Part shown: positions 4,543-9,097 of the stretch, piece after piece
Position numbering within the stretch: position 1 is the first letter of the stretch
Layout: each line of letters starts with the position of its first letter
Assembly (NCBI GenBank): GCA_028527945.1
Contig: JAQQAK010000027.1
Location: 1-9,097 of the forward strand
Direction of reading: 5' to 3'
From: Spirochaetaceae bacterium
Lineage (GTDB): Bacteria; Spirochaetota; Spirochaetia; UBA9216
Length of the DNA stretch: 9,097 bases
Made by a program: the position numbers and the translations under genes
Notes under the pieces: generated by a model
What the model was told of the DNA's origin: nothing
Databases searched by the model: none
The model's input: the letters and a program-made list of their open reading frames with translations, nothing else

Positions 4543-5922
4543 ATGAAAAGATTTATTCATAATTTTCATAAAATCATACTCCTTCTTATTTGCACCTCTA
4601 TTCTCATAACTACAGGCTGTGAAAATGGAAGCGATGACTCTGGGAGCACAACCAGCGATACCGCATATAATCAGGAAGGTGGTACGGCCAGCTTATCAAA
4701 TGAAAGCTATTCTTCTTCCGTATCAGATGAGAACGCTCTTAAAGTTTCAGACGGCGGCTCATGTACAATTACAGGAACATCAATTTCCAAATCAGGGGAT
4801 ACAGAAGATAGAGAGAACAGTGGTTTTTATGGTTTTAATTCAGGGGTTCTTGCCAGCTCATCAAGCTCTGACACCAGTTATGTAAGCACAGGAGAATCTA
4901 CAACAATAAGTTTATCTGATGGATGTACAGTAACAACTGACGCGTCAGGTGCAAATGGAGTTTTTGCCTTTGGAGAAGACGCGGTAATAACCTGCGATGA
5001 CATTACAATTACAACTACCGGAAGCGATAATTCACGCGGAGTTGACGCGACTTACGGAGGAACAGTTACTATAACAAACTCAACTATTTCAACAACAGGA
5101 GCCTCCTGCGCCGCCCTTGCGACAGACCGATATGGAGATGCCGACGCGCCAAAAATAAACGCAACCAATGTAAGTGGAACAACCTCAGGAACTGGCTCAC
5201 CGGGTATATATTGTACAGGAACATTTAATGTTGAAAATTGTACACTATCAGCGACAGGTTCAGAAGCTGTAGCCATAGAGGGGCTAAACTCAGTTACATT
5301 GAAAAGCAGCAGCATTTCTGGAGCTGATAAATGGGGAGTCATAATCTATCAAAGTATGTCAGGCGACTCTTCTGAAGGAACCGGAACTTTTTCAATGACC
5401 GAAGGCTCACTAACCAATACCGATACATCCGGCCCATTATTTTTTATCTGCGATACAGACGCAATAATTTCTATGACAGATGTAACAGTAAAAAACAGCT
5501 CAAGTCTTTTACTTGTAGCAGGAAAAGCCTCCAGCGCGTATGAAGTTCTGGGAAGTGATGTTAACACCGACTGGGGAACAAATGGTGGAACAGTGACCTT
5601 TACAGCTGATACTCAAACCTTATCCGGAAAAATTATAATATGCGACAGCAGCAGTTCAATAGATCTGACACTTCAAAATAGTTCAACTCTAACAAGCGTC
5701 ATAAATACAGATAATATTGATAACGCTACAGTAAAATTAACTATAGATTCAAGCAGCAGCTGGAGTGCAACAGGTGTTTCATATTTATCAGAACTCTCTG
5801 ACAGTGACACAAGTTATAGTAACATTGACAGTAGCTATAATATCTATGTAAACGGAGCAACAACAGCAAGCTACACATCATCAACAACTTTGAGCAGCGG
5901 AGGAATCTTATATATTAAGTAA
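4543..5922 (+). CDS. Ser/Thr-rich beta-helix lipoprotein, probable surface protein
   Basis: A 459-residue lipoprotein. The signal peptide is followed by LITTGC with Cys26 as the probable lipidated residue; Thr at -3 is atypical but tolerated by relaxed spirochaetal lipoboxes. Residues 27-60 are a Gly/Ser/Asp linker. From about 60 to 330 the chain shows repeated short beta strands alternating with Gly/Asn/Asp turns (for example TVTITNSTISTTG and FNVENCTLSATG), the pattern of a right-handed parallel beta-helix. The C-terminal part (about 345-459) has longer strands and ends in YIK. From memory, similar Ser/Thr-rich proteins with 'TTDASGANGVF' and 'YQSMSGD' blocks are common in gut Clostridia and Treponema and are of unknown function. 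A role in adhesion or polysaccharide binding is inference. Eight cysteines occur after the lipid cysteine, unusual for a surface protein. AAGGA lies seven bases before the ATG, and a strong terminator follows. Confidence 0.8.
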   Translation: MKRFIHNFHKIILLLICTSILITTGCENGSDDSGSTTSDTAYNQEGGTASLSNESYSSSVSDENALKVSDGGSCTITGTSISKSGDTEDRENSGFYGFNSGVLASSSSSDTSYVSTGESTTISLSDGCTVTTDASGANGVFAFGEDAVITCDDITITTTGSDNSRGVDATYGGTVTITNSTISTTGASCAALATDRYGDADAPKINATNVSGTTSGTGSPGIYCTGTFNVENCTLSATGSEAVAIEGLNSVTLKSSSISGADKWGVIIYQSMSGDSSEGTGTFSMTEGSLTNTDTSGPLFFICDTDAIISMTDVTVKNSSSLLLVAGKASSAYEVLGSDVNTDWGTNGGTVTFTADTQTLSGKIIICDSSSSIDLTLQNSSTLTSVINTDNIDNATVKLTIDSSSSWSATGVSYLSELSDSDTSYSNIDSSYNIYVNGATTASYTSSTTLSSGGILYIK

Positions 5923-5941
5923 TATTAGAAAGCAAACTATT

Positions 5942-5991
5942 GCCCCTCTCAGCAAAGATAGCTCAAAACTTTAGAGAGGGGCTTCTTTTTT
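5942..5991 (+). terminator. Strong Rho-independent terminator of the lipoprotein gene
   Basis: GCCCCTCTC (5942-5950) pairs with GAGAGGGGC (5974-5982), followed by TTCTTTTTT (5983-5991). The loop of 23 bases contains an inner AAAG/CTTT pairing. The T-run overlaps the stop codon of the convergent hydrolase gene (TAA, complement of 5990-5992), so the two genes are separated by this element alone. Confidence 0.9.
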
Positions 5992-6964
5992 AGATCCTAC
6001 AGCTTTCTTTTTCCTTGACCGCTATAAGTTTATTTCTCAGAAGTTCTTTAAATCTTTCAGGTTCATCATTCATTGGATTGTGCCCTGATTTCTCAAACCA
6101 AATGAGCTCCTTGTCTGGAGCTTTAATATTATCAAACCAGTCCTGAACCAGTTCCGCTGGTGTATTCATATCAAGACAGCCATCAAAAATATAGAATGGA
6201 ACTCTAAAATCAGTACATGTTTTGTTAAAATCACAGACTCCGACCTCAGGCCACATTATCTCAAGCACAAATTTATACCCCTTAATAAGGCCAAAAAGAT
6301 CAGCTAAACTGTATTCTCCTGATAAAAATACCGGAACAACAACAGAGCTAAAGTAACTTCTTTTCTTTTTGCTTTTAGAATACCCGCCGTACTTCATCAT
6401 TACTTTGCGCTGAGCCATCATTCCGTCAAACCCGCCTTTATAGCATCCTTTTACCGGAGGCCCCACTCTTTTTAGTGTTGATACAGATTTTTCATCCCCA
6501 GCCTTCTCAGCTTCAGCGAGCGCAAAATTATAGCTTAAGACTTCATTTAAATGTCCGTTTACAACCTGACCAAATCCTACAAATGCAGCGATATGTTCAG
6601 GGAATTTATAACTCAGCCAGGTTCCAAGCATAGAGCCCCAGCTGCCGCCTATAACAAAGATCTTGTCTTTATAAAACCTTTGGCAAAGCCAAAGAACAAG
6701 CTCATGAGCATCATCTATAAACTGTTCTAATGTAAGACTTTCAGTTTTAGCACCTTTGTAAGAACCGCCAGAGCCTCTCTGATCCCAGCCTACAATAGTA
6801 AATGTGTCAAGCAAATCTGAATGTGAGTTCATAATATCATGACGGTTACAAACTCCAGGCCCTCCATGAAAAAATAAAAGTACAGGCTTAGTCTCATCAT
6901 TTGTTTTTACATGTATTTTCTGTGGAAGCGCTCCAAGAACAATCTTAAGTTTTTCATCAATCAT
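5990..6964 (-). CDS. Alpha/beta hydrolase, proline-iminopeptidase (S33) type
   Basis: A 324-residue serine hydrolase with no signal peptide, hence cytoplasmic. It shows the family motifs in order: HGGPG (33-37, oxyanion hole), GWDQRGSGGS (59-68), GGSWGS with nucleophile Ser108 (106-111), the acid DGCLDMNTP with Asp265 (261-269), and SGHNPM with His295 (293-298). These are the hallmarks of proline iminopeptidases and close relatives, which remove N-terminal proline or act on small amides and esters. The cap region (about 135-245) is Lys-rich (SKSKKKR at 196-202) and I cannot read substrate residues from it, so 'alpha/beta hydrolase' is the safe name. The ATG has GGAG six bases upstream. The gene is downstream of the ABC transporter gene on the same strand, but 166 bases of repeat and hairpin sequence separate them. 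Its end meets the lipoprotein terminator. Confidence 0.85.
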   Translation of the reverse strand: MIDEKLKIVLGALPQKIHVKTNDETKPVLLFFHGGPGVCNRHDIMNSHSDLLDTFTIVGWDQRGSGGSYKGAKTESLTLEQFIDDAHELVLWLCQRFYKDKIFVIGGSWGSMLGTWLSYKFPEHIAAFVGFGQVVNGHLNEVLSYNFALAEAEKAGDEKSVSTLKRVGPPVKGCYKGGFDGMMAQRKVMMKYGGYSKSKKKRSYFSSVVVPVFLSGEYSLADLFGLIKGYKFVLEIMWPEVGVCDFNKTCTDFRVPFYIFDGCLDMNTPAELVQDWFDNIKAPDKELIWFEKSGHNPMNDEPERFKELLRNKLIAVKEKESCRI

Positions 6965-6990
6965 ATTACTCTCCGATAAAATAGAGCGTT

Positions 6991-6996
6991 ATTATA
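6991..6996 (-). promoter_or_regulatory. Probable -10 box of the hydrolase gene
   Basis: On the minus strand a perfect TATAAT occupies 6996-6991, giving a start near 6984 and a leader of about 20 bases that contains the GGAG ribosome site. The -35 position at 17-base spacing reads TAGTAA, a poor match. The box touches the first of two direct repeats (6995-7018 and 7044-7066), so an activator may compensate. Confidence 0.35.
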
Positions 6997-7066
6997 TTAT
7001 GCTCAGAAATAATTTACTATTAAGTGAAGAGCATTTCACAACTTATTATGCTGAATATAATTTACT
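6995..7066. repeat. Direct repeats upstream of the hydrolase gene
   Basis: TATTATGCT, a gap of six or five bases, then TAATTTACT occurs twice: 6995-7018 and 7044-7066, about 49 bases apart. The second is the core of dispersed repeat copy B. Copy A (280-300) carries a diverged version (TTATACTGTATATAATTACT). Spacing near five helical turns puts both on the same DNA face, as for paired regulator sites. Confidence 0.45.
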
Positions 7067-7091
7067 TAAAGTTATAATTTTTCTTCAAAGC
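7037..7091 (+). repeat. Dispersed intergenic repeat, copy B
   Basis: Bases 7038-7082 match 272-315 with four substitutions and one gap, and the shared CTTCAAAGC continues to 7091. As in copy A, a stem-loop begins exactly at this end. The copy lies between two minus-strand genes, after the ABC transporter gene and before the hydrolase gene. Relative to the following gene it is therefore reversed compared with copy A. Confidence 0.6.
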
Positions 7092-7120
7092 CTCTTAAAA
7101 AATAATCGTTTTTAAAAGGC
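7090..7120. terminator. Stem-loop after the ABC transporter gene
   Basis: GCCTCTTAAAAA (7090-7101) pairs with TTTTTAAAAGGC (7109-7120) with one C-A mismatch and a seven-base loop. It lies 10 bases beyond the ABC transporter stop on the minus strand. The minus-strand tail (TTTGAAGAAAAA) has no T-run, so termination may be weak. Confidence 0.55.
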
Positions 7121-7130
7121 CAAAATACTA

Positions 7131-8897
7131 TTAGAATTTGATAGACTCAGGAATTTCATCCCATTCAAGTCCTTCAAACTGCATATTATAATATTTGGCG
7201 TAGAGACCTTTATTTTTAATAAGATCAAAATGCCGGCCGCTTTCAACAATTCCATCTTTATTAATAACAACAATCTCATCAGCATTACGAACCGTACTCA
7301 ACCTATGCGCAATAACAATAGTTGTACGGTTTTCACAAAGACGCTCAAGAGATTCTTGTATATGACGTTCACTCTCATTATCAAGAGCTGAAGTGGCCTC
7401 ATCAAGAATTAAAATTTTAGGATTTTTAAGGAATACCCGTGCTATTGCAAGACGTTGCTTCTGCCCCCCAGATAATCTGGTACCACGCTCACCTACAAAG
7501 GTATCATATCCATTCGGAAGAGAAATAATAAAATCATGAATATTGGCATTACGAGCTGCCTCATAAATTTCTTCATCGCTGGCATCAAGTCTGCCATAAG
7601 AAATATTGTCTCTAATATTTCCGGAAAAGATATAAACATCCTGCTGAACAATACCTATTGACGCTCTAAGCGACTCCAATGTAAGCGAACGAATATCAAG
7701 CCCGTCAATTAAAATGCTTCCGCCGGTGACCTCGTAAAAACGAGGAAGCAATGAGCAAAATGTCGTCTTACCTCCTCCGGAAGGCCCAACCAATGCCATA
7801 GTTTCTCCGGCACTGATGCTTTTATTTATATGGCTAAGAACAACAGAATTATTTTCATAAAAAAATGAAACATCATTGTATTCAATATTCCCCTTAACAT
7901 CTTTTAATTCTATAGCCCCAGGATTATCAACAATTTTAGGAGAGGTATTCATTATTTCCATAAACCGCAAGAAACCTGCCCAACCTTTTTGAAACTGTTC
8001 AGTAAAATTAATCAAAAGTTCTATCGGGTTCATATAGATGTTTACATAAAGAACATATAATGCGAGATCTGTTCCGGCAAGCTCGCCTTGAGCAATAAGC
8101 AAACCTCCTACTCCAATTATAATAGTATAAAAAATCCCCTGAAAAAGAGAATTAGTTGAATGATACTTTCCCATTGCCCTGTAGCTATTCTTTTTAGATT
8201 CAAGAAACTGCATATTGCTGTCTGAAAATTTTTCTTTTTCGAAAGCTTCATTTCCAAAAGATTTCACAGCACGAATCCCCGCAAGATTATCCTGAACACG
8301 AGAATTAACACCCGCAATTTTTTTACGATTACTCATAAAAATTGCTCCCATCCGCTTATTCTGAAAAAATGAGAAAACAATCATTACAACAGTTACAACA
8401 AAAAGGATTAGCGTTAACTTAAAATTAAGCATGAGCAGAATAGCAAAGGAACCAACAAGCTTTAAAATTGACATGAAGATATTCTCTGGGCCGTGGTGAG
8501 CAAGTTCTGTTATATCAAAAAGATCCGATACAATACGAGACATAATTTCACCAGTATTATTTTTGTCATAAAAAGAGAAATCAAGCTTTTGTAAATGAGA
8601 AAATAGATCTTTTCTCATATCCCTTTCCATGCGGGCGCCCATAATATGCCCCCAAGAAGTAATAAAATACTGTGCAAAGTATTTTATTATGTACAGACCT
8701 ACCAATCCCAAAACTACAAAACCAATTGTTTTAACTATGTTCTCTGATTCACCTAAAAAAAGGCCTCGGTTTAACACGTTAAGGATCTGCGGAAAAGAAA
8801 GATCTACTATTGAAACAATGAGAGCACAAAAAAGATCCAAATAAAATAAAAAACGGTAAGGTTTATAATAAGAAACAAACTTCTTAAAGTTTTGCAT
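7131..8897 (-). CDS. ABC transporter half-molecule, permease fused to ATPase (exporter type)
   Basis: A 588-residue inner-membrane protein of full family length that should work as a dimer. The N-terminal transmembrane domain has about six helices (near 16-35, 57-80, 141-158, 160-178, 250-270, 275-295), with the intracellular-loop motif FYDKNNTGEIMSRIVSD (109-125) typical of the exporter fold. The ATPase domain shows Walker A GPSGGGKTT (371-379), the Q-loop (VQQD, 417-420), signature LSGGQ (475-479), Walker B ILILDE with catalytic Glu500, the D-loop SALD and the switch His531. All catalytic residues are present. This architecture covers lipid-A/MsbA-like, multidrug and peptide exporters, so the substrate is not predictable. 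There is one gene only, suggesting a homodimer, unless a partner lies beyond the right edge. AGGAG stands 13 bases before the ATG, longer than usual, but an in-frame TAA four codons upstream leaves no better start. Confidence 0.93.
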   Translation of the reverse strand: MQNFKKFVSYYKPYRFLFYLDLFCALIVSIVDLSFPQILNVLNRGLFLGESENIVKTIGFVVLGLVGLYIIKYFAQYFITSWGHIMGARMERDMRKDLFSHLQKLDFSFYDKNNTGEIMSRIVSDLFDITELAHHGPENIFMSILKLVGSFAILLMLNFKLTLILFVVTVVMIVFSFFQNKRMGAIFMSNRKKIAGVNSRVQDNLAGIRAVKSFGNEAFEKEKFSDSNMQFLESKKNSYRAMGKYHSTNSLFQGIFYTIIIGVGGLLIAQGELAGTDLALYVLYVNIYMNPIELLINFTEQFQKGWAGFLRFMEIMNTSPKIVDNPGAIELKDVKGNIEYNDVSFFYENNSVVLSHINKSISAGETMALVGPSGGGKTTFCSLLPRFYEVTGGSILIDGLDIRSLTLESLRASIGIVQQDVYIFSGNIRDNISYGRLDASDEEIYEAARNANIHDFIISLPNGYDTFVGERGTRLSGGQKQRLAIARVFLKNPKILILDEATSALDNESERHIQESLERLCENRTTIVIAHRLSTVRNADEIVVINKDGIVESGRHFDLIKNKGLYAKYYNMQFEGLEWDEIPESIKF

Positions 8898-8950
8898 AGA
8901 GATGTTTTAACTCCTGGATTTTATCAATTCATTTACTTGTAGAGAACAGT

Positions 8951-8979
8951 AGCATAACATTTTATTTTATATAATTCAA
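8951..8979 (-). promoter_or_regulatory. Promoter of the ABC transporter gene
   Basis: On the minus strand, TTGAAT (8979-8974), a 17-base spacer, then TATGCT (8956-8951), preceded by TGT as an extended -10. The start point would be near 8944, giving a leader of about 47 bases. The -35 lies within one arm of an imperfect inverted repeat (8973-8984 with 9035-9045). Confidence 0.55.
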
Positions 8980-9045
8980 ATCGTCTTAAATGTCTTCTTA
9001 ACTTTTGAAGAAGGATCTTACACTTCTTCAAATCACGATTGAATT
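8973..9045. other. Nested inverted repeats upstream of the ABC transporter gene
   Basis: The inner hairpin is TTTGAAGAAG (9004-9013) with CTTCTTCAAA (9023-9032), perfect over ten bases with a nine-base loop. The outer arms are AATTCAAATCGT (8973-8984) and ACGATTGAATT (9035-9045), complementary apart from one extra base. A second CTTCTT (8994-8999) can pair with 9008-9013 in place of the inner right arm, so two mutually exclusive stems are possible. It may be the end of a transcript from beyond the right edge, or an operator region. Confidence 0.4.
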
Positions 9046-9097
9046 AATCTATAGTTAAATTCTTTTATAATATATTTTTCAATTAGCTTATGAGCCT

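Noticed and set aside
5052..5567. Two antisense open frames within the lipoprotein gene
   Set aside because: The Ser/Thr-rich codons of the sense strand rarely give stops on the other strand, so these are composition artefacts.

Overview
This is an AT-rich bacterial chromosomal window with seven protein-coding genes, no rRNA or tRNA, no CRISPR array and no insertion sequence that I can recognise. The overall character suggests a host- or gut-associated spirochaete of the Treponema type: low GC, a lipoprotein with a relaxed lipobox, a gut-bacterial Ser/Thr-rich beta-helix protein, and long intergenic stem-loops of the 'agttttgcaagaagct' kind. This placement is an inference from style and protein flavour, not from a marker gene.

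Layout, left to right. Positions 1-422 hold no gene. They contain a palindrome beside a possible promoter, two related long stem-loops, and a perfect 15-bp dyad that forms part of a dispersed repeat. Next comes a small fructose-6-phosphate aldolase/transaldolase-family gene (423-1088, +). It converges on a CynX/NimT-type major facilitator gene (1172-2374, -), and a shared stem-loop terminator lies between them. A 429-base divergent spacer follows, with several weak inverted repeats and a plausible promoter for leuB (2804-3886, +; 3-isopropylmalate dehydrogenase). leuB stands alone, without other leucine-pathway genes in view. After it come a short exported protein of unknown function (3973-4419, +) and a Ser/Thr-rich beta-helix lipoprotein (4543-5922, +), ended by a strong terminator. 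The right part is all on the minus strand: an alpha/beta hydrolase of the proline-iminopeptidase type (5990-6964) and a full-length ABC half-transporter (7131-8897). The spacer between these two carries a second copy of the dispersed repeat.

Most genes look like single-gene transcription units, because nearly every gap contains its own promoter-like and hairpin sequences. I see no multi-gene pathway. Common themes are housekeeping metabolism (sugar-phosphate aldol chemistry, leucine synthesis), transport (MFS exporter/importer, ABC exporter) and the cell envelope (two exported proteins).

The most unusual signals are regulatory. Two genes (423 and 3973) have an in-frame stop two codons before their only possible start and no properly placed Shine-Dalgarno sequence. 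Each instead has a -10-like hexamer immediately upstream of the start codon, as expected for leaderless mRNAs. The other five genes have recognisable Shine-Dalgarno sites. A dispersed intergenic repeat of about 55-60 bases (264-326 and 7037-7091), each copy followed directly by a stem-loop, is the other feature I would follow up. I did not find evidence of a clearly new multi-gene system.
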